From Symbiodinium natans (taxonomy: Eukaryota; Sar; Dinophyceae; Suessiales; Symbiodiniaceae), in assembly GCA_905221605.1 (NCBI GenBank), contig CAJNDS010002425.1, positions 1 to 52,500 of the forward strand: DNA of 52,500 nucleotides. Direction: 5' to 3'. The position numbers and the translations under genes were made by a program. The notes beneath the pieces are model-generated. The model was not told where the DNA came from. It ran no database searches and saw only the letters and a program-made list of their open reading frames with translations. Within the stretch, counting starts at the first letter, position 1; every line of letters begins with the position of its first letter. This document shows, piece by piece, positions 32,681 to 41,991 of the stretch.

Positions 32681-35600
32681 ATGGCCAGCGAAGATGGAGA
32701 GACCCTTGCGGAACAAATCAACCTTAAAATTGAGGTCATATACCCTGTACTGCTATAATAATCCCTATTAAGGTAATACGGATCCATAAACCCCTTAAAA
32801 TTGAGGTCATATACCCTGTACTGCTATAATTCCTAGGAATGTCATATGTCACCATGGACCCTTTTGGGGTTCATGTCGTCCCCAAGGACCGTTGAGAGTC
32901 CGCACTCCGTGGTTACGCAGTCCGACTTGGTGAGGACCACGTCCCGAGTCTTGGAGACGGAGCTCCTAAGGGGAGTGGCCCTCCATCGGGTCCCTTGGAG
33001 ACCACATGAACCCTAAGATTGGGATCATATGCCCTATGCTACCACTTGCTTAAAAACCCCGGGAAATAAACAATCATATTCCTCATTAAGGGCAATATGG
33101 GGAATATGTTTAAATTCTTTTGGGGTTCCTAAGCAAATAATGGTATGCTACTCTAATCCTTATTAATGTATGTGGACCATAAACCCTGTTAGGGGTTCAT
33201 GTACCCTGACACTGGGATCATATGCCCTATGCCCATGCCACTCTAATCCTTATGAACGTATATGGACCACAAAAACCCTTTTAGGGGTTCATTTACCCTA
33301 AAACTGGGATCATATGCCTTATGAACGTATATGGACCACAAAAGCCCTGTTAGGGTTCGTTTTATTCCCCAAGGTCTTGAGCCACTGGGGGAGGCACTTC
33401 TCGCCACCGGATTCGGGTATGTTCCGAGTCGATCCAGGGTTATATCAGCTCAGCGACTTGGTAGCCCAGTGGCGCCCTTTTTTCCCCATGTTTTTGGCTC
33501 AAGGTACCCTAAACCCTAAACCCTAAACCCTAAACCCTAAACCCTAAACCCTAAACCCTAAACCCTAAACCCTAAACCCTAAACCCTAAACCCTAAACCC
33601 TAAACCCTAAACCCTAAACCCAAACAAAAGGGTGCCCCTATTGAAACATGCTTACGGGGCGACCCTGAGGTGTGGAAACAGAAGCCCTGGATGACTTCTT
33701 GAGCCACGACTGGCAGACGCCTCGTTGGATGAAGGTCTCGGCCTTGCTCATCATCCACAACTCCAAGGCTTCGCGCCTTAAGGTTTAGGGTTTAGGGTTT
33801 AGGGTTTAGGGTTTAGGGTTTAGGGTTTAGGGTTAGAGGGTTTACGGTTTGGGGCTTGGGTTTGAGGGTATAGGGTTGAGGGTTTAAGGTTCCCTTTGCC
33901 TAACGGTCCTTAGTAGGGATCATAGTACCCCCCCCCCCCCCCCCCCCTAAACCCTAAACCCTAAACCCTAAACCCTAAACCCTAAACCCTAAACCCTAAA
34001 CCCTAAACCCTAAACCCTAAACCCTATCAGGAGCTGTTCGTATCAGGGGGAACATGCAAACACACTCCTCCCAGGCCGCTGGCATCGCATCACTGGTCGC
34101 CAGCTGCTTGATTGGCATCCTGCGGGCTGCATCTTTGCTCTATCCCGCTTGGGAATTATTTTTTAGAGTTTAGGGTTTAGGGTTTAGGGTTTAGTTTTTT
34201 TTTTAAAACTTTTGTTTATGTAGAACCCAAGAGGATGTTAAAAATAGTACTTTTAATAAGGTTCTAAGGGCAGTATTGTTGTGGCTGCATGAGTACACTT
34301 TACCTATAGGACCCGGAGTAGGCCCTTCTTTTTCATAGTTTTTTGGGTTCCCATTATCATCCCCTTAAAACCAAAAAGGGTACTCTTCTTATTCCTAGGC
34401 TACTCCTGGTTCTGGTTACACTTGTTGGGATACTACAATCCCCTATAGAACTGCATGTGTACACTTTTTGGGGGGGCTTATGAACTCAGCAACTGAGGTA
34501 CAGCTCCTGCCCAACGAGCCCTGGACGCTTTGCATCGGGCATGCCATCTTCGGGTTGCTGAGGGATACTTGGGAGCAGGTTTACTTTGGGCACAACAACT
34601 CCGATGAAACAGCTGAAATTACACTTTTTTTCCAGGGCTCCACGTTCAGTATAGGTTGGTCCTGTCCTTTTGGCAACGCCTCCGACTATTGTTTTGCAAG
34701 CCAAAGATGATGTTCTTGGACAAGCTTTGCATTACCCAGCACGATGAGGACCTGAAACGCAAGGGAATACTTGGGCTTCCCGCTTTCCTCAATTGCTCCC
34801 AGCGCTTCACGATCCTGTGGTCCGCGCGATATTTCAATCGTCTATTTTGCGCCTACGAAGTAGCCACCTTTCTCGCGCGCCCGAGGGAGGACGCTGCAAT
34901 CCGGCTCATGCCCGTGAAGTTGGCGGCGATCATCTTCATGGTCAGCGCAGCGTGCCACGCCAGTGGACTGGGATATTGGCTCCTGGTGGAGCTAACAGTC
35001 AGCCGGGGTTCCTTAGTAGCTGAGTGAGCACACTTTACCCTTTTTGGGATACTATCATCCCCTATAGAACTGAAAGTGTACACTTTTTTGGTGGCCTATG
35101 AACTCAGCAACTCAGGTTCTGAAGTACCGAACATGCTCCAGTTCTGCTTGCTCTGGGTCTCGCTCACACCGTTGCTGGCAACAACCCTGCCCGTGCCTTT
35201 GGGGACTAAATGAACCCTAAAGTGGTCTCTGGTCCATATTATACCTTCGTGGGAGTAGAGTAGCATAGGGTATGTGACCTAAACCCTGAAACCCTGAAAT
35301 TTCTGAAACCCTAAACCCTAAACCCCCTAAGACCGCAATCTTTGGGTTCATTTGGTCCCCAAGGTGGTCTTCTACGTGGGCATTGGGCTCATTGTGGAGA
35401 TGAAGGACTTAGCTGAGTGAGAACACTTTACACTTTTTGGGATACCATCATCCCCCTATAGAACTGGAAGTGTACACTTCTTGGGATACCATAAATCCCC
35501 TAGTAGAACTGGAAGTGTACACTTCTTGGGGGCTTATGAACTCAGCAGCCCACAGGAGCTTCCCTTGCAGCTCGCAAAGTTCAGGATCGAAGCTTCAGAG

Positions 35601-36970
35601 TGTTACTGTTGCTTGGGAGCCCAGTGGTACCCCTGTTGCCTTTTTTTTTGGGGCGGGGGGGGGGGGGGGGCTTTGGTCCATCCCCCCCAAAAAAAAGGGG
35701 GGCACCTTATGTTTAGTGTAGCTGCTGGGCGGCCAAGGTTGCAGCAACAACCATCGGCACCCCGAGACGGGCGAGGTCTTGAGGTGTGATCGGCAGCTGA
35801 TCCTTAAGACTCTGCAGTCCCTTGGGGCACCAAGCGAACCCTAAAATGGCGGGGTCATATCCCCTATGCTACTCGAATCATCTAATCCCTACTCACCCTA
35901 AACCCTAAACCCTAAACCCTAAGCCCTAAACCCCCCCCCCGCCTAAGCCCCTAAACCAGCTATATGGACCAGAAAGACCCTTTTTTGGGGTTCATGTAGT
36001 CCCCAACAAGGGCATGGCACACTGGACCTGACGGAGGGCATGTTCATGCCTTCAATGAGCTGGTTCGTGGCCAGCTGGCCTCGGTCATTTCAAGCGTGCT
36101 ACATTACAGGCTGCCCCTGAGGTCTTCGTAGCTGAGTGAGCACACTTTGTGCACTTTTTGGGATACTCTACATTAGTCGAACTGAAAGTGTACACTTTGT
36201 TTGGGGGGGGCTTATGAACTCAGCAACTATAAGAGGTACATTGTGAGCATGATGTGCAGCTGCAGCTTTCCCTCCCTCGCTTGTCTGATCCCGAAGTTGG
36301 CGACGATTGCTGCGGAGGGTGGGACATTCACCTGCAGCCTGCGTGCCATCATGCACTGGGCCTACATCTTCTTGGTGGCTGTATTCTGGCCACAGCTCTG
36401 CCTGCACTTGTTCGTCCTTGGCACCTTTGCCGTTGAGTAGGTAGCCTTTAACCTTTTTGGGGCATCCTAATCCCTACAAAATCCCGATAAAATCCAAAGG
36501 TTAGCCTTTAGTACCCCCGGGTTACTGGACAACTCAGGCACGAAGCTGATGAGGCGCGTGTCACGTGTCGCGGCGACGGCCGTAGTGGTAAGCATCTCCT
36601 TTGGCTGCGTGACAGCGGCATGGATGCTCGGCAGCCCAGTGGTACCCTTGACCCTTCTTTGGTTTGGTTCCGGGTTCCCTTCTAAAGTAACGAAAACCCC
36701 AAAAAGGGGTTCCCTTACTCTTATATGGTTGCTGGGCTACTAAGGATGGCATTCCAACTCACTGTGGCTGCCACGGCCTGCGACAGCTTAATGCCTGCAG
36801 TCCCGTTCCTGCTGTTCTCAGCTGTGAATCTTATGCTGTGTAGACTTCCCGAATCCTTGAAATCCATAGTGGCCATGGTGACGCATCGGCCTATTGGGGC
36901 ATCCGTCTTCCCCAAGCCCGACAGCTCCAGGATACCTGAAGCTGAGACGGCCAGCACATTTTCCATTTGA
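32681..36970 (+). CDS. Multi-pass membrane protein with TIR-like cytosolic region, about 16 exons
   Basis: Exons: 32681-32704, 32887-32996, 33374-33460, 33670-33767, 34075-34152, about 34270-34316 and 34406-34424, 34498-34578, 34650-35015, 35116-35201, 35364-35411, 35556-35616, 35738-35825, 36011-36124, 36236-36436, about 36533-36628, 36745-36970; stop TGA 36968-36970. It starts MASEDGETLA. DDFLSHDWQTPRWMK begins the conserved part, then a membrane segment (AAGIASLVASCLIGILRAAS), then FLDKLCITQHDEDLK and ILWSARYFNRLFCAYEVAT, and several further helices. DxFLSH and the C-x-YE motif recall boxes of TIR domains; that relation is an inference. From memory, this is a family expanded in dinoflagellates, with no known function. 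Almost every intron is a palindromic element (IE-A, -C, -F, -G), and one (34579-34649) looks conventional. Phase is unresolved at 35015/35116 and 36628/36745. Confidence 0.72.
32703..32887. repeat. Palindromic element IE-F acting as intron 1
   Basis: Left CCTTGCGGAACAAATCAACC, right GGGTTCATGTCGTCCCCAAGG. It contains two tandem copies of CTTAAAATTGAGGTCATATA. Confidence 0.8.
32993..33374. repeat. Tandem IE-F elements acting as one intron
   Basis: Left CCTTGGAGACCACATGAACC, right TTCCCCAAGG. Between them the internal blocks GGGATCATATGCC, TATGGACCA.AAA and AGGGGTTCATGTACCC recur three times, so at least two insertions or an internal amplification occurred. Confidence 0.8.
33457..33669. repeat. 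Palindromic element IE-A intron filled with a telomeric tract
   Basis: CTTG|GTAGCCCAGTGG supplies a GT donor and the right arm ends GGGCGACCCTGAG as acceptor. The middle is replaced by about sixteen CCCTAAA units (33507-33620) flanked by GGCTCAAGGTA and AAAAGGGTGCCCC. Flanking exons join in frame. Confidence 0.9.
33781..33832 (+). repeat. Interstitial telomeric tract, TTTAGGG orientation
   Basis: Seven units right after the exon ending at 33767. Confidence 0.92.
33888..34055. repeat. Palindromic element IE-D filled with a C-tract and telomeric repeats
   Basis: Left arm TTCCCTTTGCCTAACGGTCC, right arm GAGCTG..CGTATCAGGGGGAACAT. The centre, short in other copies, holds about 17 C followed by about eleven CCCTAAA units. 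It lies in the intron between exons 33670-33767 and 34075-34152. Confidence 0.85.
34316..34405. repeat. Palindromic element IE-G acting as an intron
   Basis: Left GAGTAGGCCCTTCTT, right TTATTCCTAGGCTACTC. A second copy at 44515-44635 carries a telomeric tract. Confidence 0.78.
34424..34497. repeat. Palindromic element IE-C (left end trimmed) acting as an intron
   Basis: Contains TTGGGATACTACAATCCCC and ends GAACTCAGCAACTGAG, directly before the exon at 34498. Confidence 0.82.
35013..35115. repeat. Palindromic element IE-C acting as an intron
   Basis: TTA|GTAGCTGAGTGAGCAC at the left, GAACTCAGCAACTCAG at the right. Confidence 0.9.
35197..35368. repeat. Palindromic element IE-F intron with telomeric units
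   Basis: Left CCTTTGGGGACTAAATGAAC, right GGGTTCATTTGGTCCCCAAGG. CCCTAAA and CCCTGAAA units lie between about 35278 and 35325. Confidence 0.85.
35409..35555. repeat. Palindromic element IE-C intron with internal duplication
   Basis: Left TTAGCTGAGTGAGAACAC, right GAACTCAGCAGCCCACAG. The centre (GGATACCAT...GAACTGGAAGTGTACACTTC) is present twice. The donor here is GC because GTA is lost, yet the exons still join in frame. Confidence 0.88.
35612..35737. repeat. Palindromic element IE-A intron with GA donor
   Basis: CTTGGGAGCCCAGTGGTACC at the left, GCTGGGCGGCCAAG at the right, and a G-tract in the centre. Phase requires cutting before GAGCCC. Confidence 0.85.
35820..36012. repeat. Palindromic element IE-F intron with telomeric units
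   Basis: Left CCTTGGGGCACCAAGCGAACC, right GGGGTTCATGTAGTCCCCAA. CCCTAAA units and a C-tract lie at 35889-35942, in the middle. Confidence 0.85.
36125..36235. repeat. Palindromic element IE-C acting as an intron
   Basis: TC|GTAGCTGAGTGAGCAC at the left, GAACTCAGCAACTATAAGAG at the right. A GT donor and exact phase closure make this one of the cleanest cases. Confidence 0.9.
36437..36532. repeat. Palindromic intron element of another family
   Basis: TAGGTAGCCTTTAACCTTTT at the left and AAAGGTTAGCCTTTAGTACC, then GGTTACTGGACAACTCAG at the right. It shares the TTACTGG end with IE-A. Confidence 0.65.
36627..36744. repeat. Palindromic element IE-A acting as the last intron
   Basis: CTCGGCAGCCCAGTGGTACC at the left, GGTTGCTGGGCTACTAAG at the right. 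The junction phase is not resolved. Confidence 0.85.
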
Positions 36971-36980
36971 GCGCTTATAA

Positions 36981-37065
36981 CTTGGTAGCCCACTTCTAGG
37001 TTGCCTTATAAAGTAACCAGCCCCAAAAAGGTACCCTTGATACAATATGGTTCTGGGCTACCAAG
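36981..37065. repeat. Short IE-A copy just after a stop codon
   Basis: Starts CTTGGTAGCCCAC and ends GTTCTGGGCTACCAAG, 10 bp after the TGA of the membrane-protein gene, mirroring the position of 30341-30453. Confidence 0.88.
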
Positions 37066-37119
37066 ATAACGCTCTCAGGCAATCCTGAGAACCAAATGAA
37101 CTTAAGGTTCGCTAATATG

Positions 37120-37212
37120 TGGGCGGTTGTCAAAATCATTTTGGGGTCCCTGATATTATACGGCACCGAATATGTAGGGTGTCCAAAAAGGGACCCTAAT
37201 TTTGACAACTAC
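37120..37212. repeat. Palindromic element IE-L, single copy
   Basis: GGGCGGTTGTCAAAATCATT...GGGGTCCCT pairs with AGGGACCCTAATTTTGACAA..CCC. Confidence 0.78.
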
Positions 37213-37660
37213 CCATCTGGTCATTAGGGAACTTACATGTCTTAATGCCAGTTGCGAAATGCAGAGGGATGACCGTGGCACCCTTTTGCCTCCCTTCCCC
37301 CACGATTGCCCTAAACCCTAAACCCTATTATAAACCCTAAACCCTAAGCCCGTAGTTTCCAGCTGAAGCTCCAACAGCATTTCCAGCAAGAAGCAGTGCC
37401 CTAAAGGCAAGGTCCAACCCCCAATTCTGAACTCCAAACCCTAAACCCTAAACCCTAAACCCTAAATCCTAACCCCGAGCCCAGAACCCAAAGCCCCCTA
37501 AACTCCAAGCTCCCCTGACGGGCTACATGCTGCTGCTCAGTATAGAGGTTCCGGGTCCTATCATGGCTAAACTCCCTATTTCCGACGGGGTCTGGGGTTT
37601 GGGGTTTAGGGGTTACCCTAAACCCTAAACCCTAAACCCTGGGCGCGTGTCAAACATAAG

Positions 37661-39379
37661 GTCGATGACGACTGCGTTGGGTTTGCGCTGGTCGTGCTGC
37701 TCACCTGCCCCCAGAGTGAGGAGGAGCTGTCGGCACAGGTTCCGAGCGCTGCGAGACCCCCTAAACCCCTAACCCCTAAACCCTAAACCGAAAGTGTGCG
37801 ATCTTGGGTTAGGCTTGTTGGGCGCGCAGCAGAGTTGCTGGGTTCAGTGCTATTCTGTCCTCGGTGCTTATGGGGGCTCAAACCCTACTCCTGAGGCCCT
37901 TTAAAAAATTTCAAGAACCCGAGCCCATCATCTTCAAAGGTTACGGTTTGGGGTTTAGGGGTTCCAAAAACCCCTAAACCCTCATCCCTAAACCCTAAAC
38001 TACCCTAACCAAGGGGGATATGGGGTCAGCAAAAAAAGGATCAAACAAAAAACAGGGATCAATAGCAAAATATGTTTAAACCCTAGGCCCTATACCCTAA
38101 ACCCTAGGCCCTAAACCCTGAACCCTGAACCGTGAACCGTGAACCGTGAACTCTAAACCCTAAACCCTAAACCCTAAACCCTAAACCCTAAACCCTAAAC
38201 CCTAAACCCTAAACCCTAAACCCTAACCCTACCTTAAACCTTAAATTGTTTGTTCTTGATCCGGCAGCCAAGGCTCATGGGCTTTAGTCATGGGTTCCCA
38301 TACTACCCTCCTCTCTACTACCCCCCTAGGTTCCCCCCATCATTAAGGCGATTTAGGGATAATTAAGCTTAATTAATGTTATTTAACGGGGGAGCCTAGC
38401 GGGGGTAGTATAGAGGGGGGTAGTAGGGGAACCCATGATGTAGGTACTCCGGTCTTTGGAAGAAAAGCCGTGGGTCGAAATCGAAGGGAAAAGGGTTTGC
38501 ACCATCAGTGATGCTCATGTTTCTCTACACCCGACTCCCAAACTCCCAGCACCCGAAGCACTGAACCCTTAAACCCGAAACCCTAAACCGCTGCTGACCC
38601 TCAACTCCAGCAAACCCCAGCTAGGCTTCATGCGAGGCTCAGGCATTGCGTTCAAGGGTGTAGGGTTTATAGGTGGAGGGTTGATATCTGCATTGCAGGA
38701 GCTTAGAGCAAGGGCTACAATCTCTACAAATCTTGCATCCAACAGCCCTAAACCCTAAACCCCACACCCTATGCCCCCCAAACCTTAAACCATAAACCCT
38801 AAACCCTAAACCCTGAACCCTGAACCCTAAACCCTAAACACTAAAGCCAAACCCTAACCCCCAAACCTTAAACCCTAAACCCTATGAGGGCCAACCCTGA
38901 ACCCGTAGGTTGAACACGTGAGCGTGGACGTCGCGAGAAAGCGTGTGTGTGAATTGCTGGCCCAGCAAGCTGCCAGCCTTGTCCCCGGTGTCTTGAGCAG
39001 GGTTTAGGGTTAGGGTTGAGGGTTTAGGGTTTAAAGGCGTTGAGGGTTGTTAGGGGATTAGTATCCCTAAACCCTGCATCGTAAACCCCAAACTCACCTA
39101 GGGTTGAGGGGTTTTAGGGTGCAGGGTGTCGGTTCTTGAGCGTCAGGCAGGCTTGGGATTTGGGTGATCCATCAGGGCTTTGGGTTTAGGATTTTGGGAA
39201 GAGGGTTGAGGAGCTAGGGTTCAGGATTTGGGATTTAGGGTTTAGGGTTTAGGGTTTAGGGTTTAGGGTTTAGGGTTTAGGGTTAGGATTGGTTTAGGGG
39301 TTTATGGGTTGAGTTGTAGGTTGGGCCTGGGTGCGGTAGACCCTGGAGTTGCAAGCACTTCTTGTGGCCGAAGTGAATG
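37661..39379 (+). CDS. Exons of an unrecognised gene
   Basis: 37661-37738 reads KVDDDCVGFALVVLLTCPQS (first K split or upstream) and ends EEELSAQ before GT. 38909-38996 reads VEHVSVDVARKRVCELLAQQ and AASLVPGVL. The two join in phase 0. A third candidate, 39340-39379 (TLELQALLVAEVN), has an unresolved join. Each island is flanked by telomeric repeats. No family is recognised; the composition is of a soluble helical protein. Confidence 0.45.
38155..38232 (-). repeat. Interstitial telomeric tract, CCCTAAA orientation
   Basis: About ten CCCTAAA units, preceded by degenerate CCGTGAA units. Confidence 0.92.
38289..38445. repeat. Palindromic element IE-K, single copy
   Basis: Left CATGGGTTCCCATACTACCC, with CTACTACCCCCCTAGG inside; right CCTAGCGGGGGTAGTATAG, then GGGTAGTAGGGGAACCCATG. 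AT-rich centre with AATTAAGCTTAATTAA. Confidence 0.85.
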
Positions 39380-39384
39380 GTTTA

Positions 39385-40030
39385 GGGTCTTAGGGTCTTA
39401 GGGTCTTAGGGTTTTGGGGGTTTAGGATTTAGGGTTTAGGGTTTAGGGTCTTAGGGTTTAGGGTCTTAGGGTCTTAGGGTCTTAGGGTCTTAGGGTCTTA
39501 GCGTCTTAGGGTTTAGGGTTTTGGGTTTTGGGTTTAGGTTTAGGGTCTTAGGGTCTTAGGGTTTTGGGTTTAGGGTTTAGGGTTTTAGGGTCTTAGGGTC
39601 TTAGGGTTTAGGGTCTTAGGGTCTTAGGGTCTTGGGGTCTTAGGGTTTTGGGGTTTAGGGTTTGGGGTTTAGGGGTTTGGGGTTTAGGGTTTAGGGTTTA
39701 GGGTTTAGGGTTTAGGGTTTAGGGTTTAGGGTTTAGGCGGGTCTTAGGGTCTTAGGGTCTAGGGTCTTAGGGTCTTAGGGTCTTAGGGTCTTAGGGTCTT
39801 AGGGTCTTAGGGTTTTGGGTTTAGGGTTTAGGGTTTTGGGTTTAGGTTTAGGGTCTTAGGGTCTTAGGGTTTTGGGTTTAGGGTTTAGGGTTTTTGGGTC
39901 TTAGGGTCTTAGGGTCTTAGGGTTTAGGGTCTTAGGGTCTTAGGGTCTTGGGGTCTTAGGGTTTTGGGTCTTAGGGTTTAGGGTTTTGGGTTTTGGGTTT
40001 TGGGTTTAGGGTTCAGGGTTTAGGGTGAGG
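39385..40030 (+). repeat. Satellite of TCTTAGGG mixed with TTTAGGG and TTTTGGG
   Basis: About 80 units over 640 bp. Two long halves (39385-39650 and 39740-39990) resemble each other in their order of unit types, suggesting duplication of the block. Confidence 0.93.
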
Positions 40031-40128
40031 GGGGGGGATCCCTGGTGCTACCCAACAACTTTCCCCAAACGTACCTGGGCTGCCTGGGGTTGAAGATTTG
40101 TATTTAGGGTTGATGCCATTGAAGTTCG

Positions 40129-40586
40129 ATGGGCCCTCGGCAGGGAGACGCTGCTACGCAGGGCCCTGTAGCTACCCCTGTTCCTTCCTCTCCTGGTGCC
40201 CTCCCGATGTCCGCTCCAACAAGCCCCGTGGCAAGTCCTCGCAGCAAAGCGCCCACGGTGTCCACAGCAAGCTCCACGGCCAGTCTTCCCAGCAAAGCGC
40301 CCCCTGTGTCCACCTCAATTGCCCAAAACGTTGGGAGTGCAATGGATGAAGAAGAGGTTGGCCAGGCTGGTCAAGCCGCGGTCGGATGGGTCTTACATCG
40401 TGCCGATGTCTGTGGTTGAGAATTTCCAAGATCTGACTGCCAGAGAGCAGCTCATCACAGATTTCATCAAGTCGGGGTTGGACAAGGACCGCTAGAATTG
40501 TAGTTGTGCAGCCCATTAAAAGTCTCCTGCGTACATCCACAACCCTGAAAAATTGTAGGAGAAGTTCGTGAACAAGACCAGAAGGG
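40129..40586 (+). CDS. 3' part of an unrecognised gene
   Basis: One frame from 40129 reads Ser/Thr/Pro-rich protein (SPGALPMSAPTSPVASPRSK, then VSTASSTASLPSKAPPVST). A different frame reads RLARLVKPRSDGSYIVPMSV and VENFQDLTAREQLITDFIKS, then GLDKD to about 40490. Both look coding, so either a frameshift lies near 40345-40360 or an exon boundary was missed. A short intron (40493-40558, TAGAATTGTAG...AATTGTAG) may be followed by an exon 40559-40586 reading EKFVNKTR. No family is confidently recognised. Confidence 0.4.
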
Positions 40587-41456
40587 TGTAGGGTTCAGAA
40601 ATTATGGTTTAGGTTTAGGGGTTAGGGTTTAGGTGATGGTTTAGGGTTCACCCCAACCTTCAGTCTGATTGAAGGAAGGATTTCGGGTTCCAGGTTCGAC
40701 CCTAAACCCTAAAGCCAAAACCCTAAACCTTAAACCCTAATCCCTAAACCCTAAACCCTGCTGAGGGCGCAGGGTTTGCATCGCAGCAATTCAAGTCTTT
40801 TCCAGAACGTCCAGCATTCAATTCTTAGCATTCCCTGGCAGATAATTTCTGGTTCTTGGTGGTGTCTAGGCTTTAGGGCTAAACCCTAAACCCTAAAAAG
40901 GGTCACAAGCATCCCGGAACTCAGCGGTTCGTAGTAGTGACTTGGGGATCTGTTTCCCTATTATTTCACCCGCTGAAGGGACTTCGAAGTCACAAGGCAC
41001 TCACTTCCCTTCTTCAAAGGACTCGTGACTCGTAAGTGAATTTAGATGGTTTAGGGCTTAGGGCCTTCGGGATCTGCTTTGGGTTTCGGGATTCTACAAT
41101 AGCAGCATAACGTGACAATTTCGCCAGTATTGCCCTACACCCTAAACCCTAAACCCTAGACCCTAAACTCTAGTAGGGTGTTTGGGGTTTGGGGCGTCAG
41201 CCGTCGGAGCCTGAGACGTCGACCGTTGAAGTTTCCAGAGTCGCGGACGTCTCTTGAAATGTCAAACCCTAAACCCTCAACCCGAAGCCCTAAACCCTAA
41301 ACCCTAAAACCTAAACCGTCCTGAGGGAAACAGAGTCTGGGGTTTCGGGTTTAGGGTTTAGGGTTTAGGGCTGACAGGATTCTGGTCTTAGAGCTTTATA
41401 GTGAACATGTATTTTGACCTAGCACAACCAACAGCTTTCAACCCTCCTTCATGAAC

Positions 41457-41612
41457 CATCCAGGGGGTCCCATTTGTAGTACCATTGTGGAATTAGGTAC
41501 CCAAAAAGCAGACGAAGTAGGCTAAACCCTAAACCCTAAACCCTACACCCTACACCCTACACTCTACACCCTAATTCCATAATAGTACTACAAGTGTACT
41601 CTCTGGGCATGT
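41457..41612. repeat. Palindromic element with a telomeric centre
   Basis: Left CATTTGTAGTACCATTGTGG, AATTAG; right CTAATTCCATAATAGTACTA, CAAGTG. The arms pair over about 26 bp with three mismatches. CCCTAAA and CCCTACA units fill the centre (41522-41571). Confidence 0.82.
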
Positions 41613-41668
41613 AAGCAACGTCGCCACAAGCAATTCCGAGCAAATGGCCCTCAGTCATCTGGGAGTTT

Positions 41669-41803
41669 GCGAAAACAGGGGAGCCCCAATATAGATCCCA
41701 AGTAATAGGATCGGGTTTAGGGCTTAGGGTTTAGGGTTTAGGGTTTCGGGTTTAGGGCCCTTAGAATAAGGACCCCCAATAAGGTACCCCTTTTCGGAAA
41801 CCC
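41669..41803. repeat. Palindromic element IE-I, copy 1, with a telomeric centre
   Basis: Left GTTTGCGAAAACAGGGGAGC, right GGTACCCCTTTTCGGAAAC. TTTAGGG units at 41713-41757 sit at the centre. Copy 2 lacks them. Confidence 0.8.
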
Positions 41804-41821
41804 CCATCTGCTGACGCCCAG

Positions 41822-41870
41822 GTGCTCGTGCCGGAGCGCAAGGGAATGGCGAGGAGAGTTGGGGGGCTCG
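41822..41870 (+). CDS. Exon, possibly upstream part of the SUMO ligase gene
   Basis: Follows CGCCCAG and reads VLVPERKGMARRVGGL before TTTAGGG units. It is flanked by two IE-I elements. Membership in the PIAS-like gene is a guess from position. Confidence 0.4.
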
Positions 41871-41894
41871 GGGTTTAGGGTCTAGGGTTTGGAA

Positions 41895-41991
41895 GTTTAC
41901 GAAGATAAGGGGACCCCCAATGTAGAGCCCCAAATACTAGGATCCCCTTGTCACCAGGACCCCGATAAGGTACCCCCCAATTTCGTAAACA
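41895..41991. repeat. Palindromic element IE-I, copy 2 (no telomeric tract)
   Basis: Left TTTACGAAGATAAGGGGACC, right GGTACCCCCCAATTTCGTAAA. Confidence 0.82.

Noticed and set aside
41040-41260. Possible exon around the GACGTC repeats near 41215
   Set aside because: No frame gave a convincing peptide with usable splice sites.
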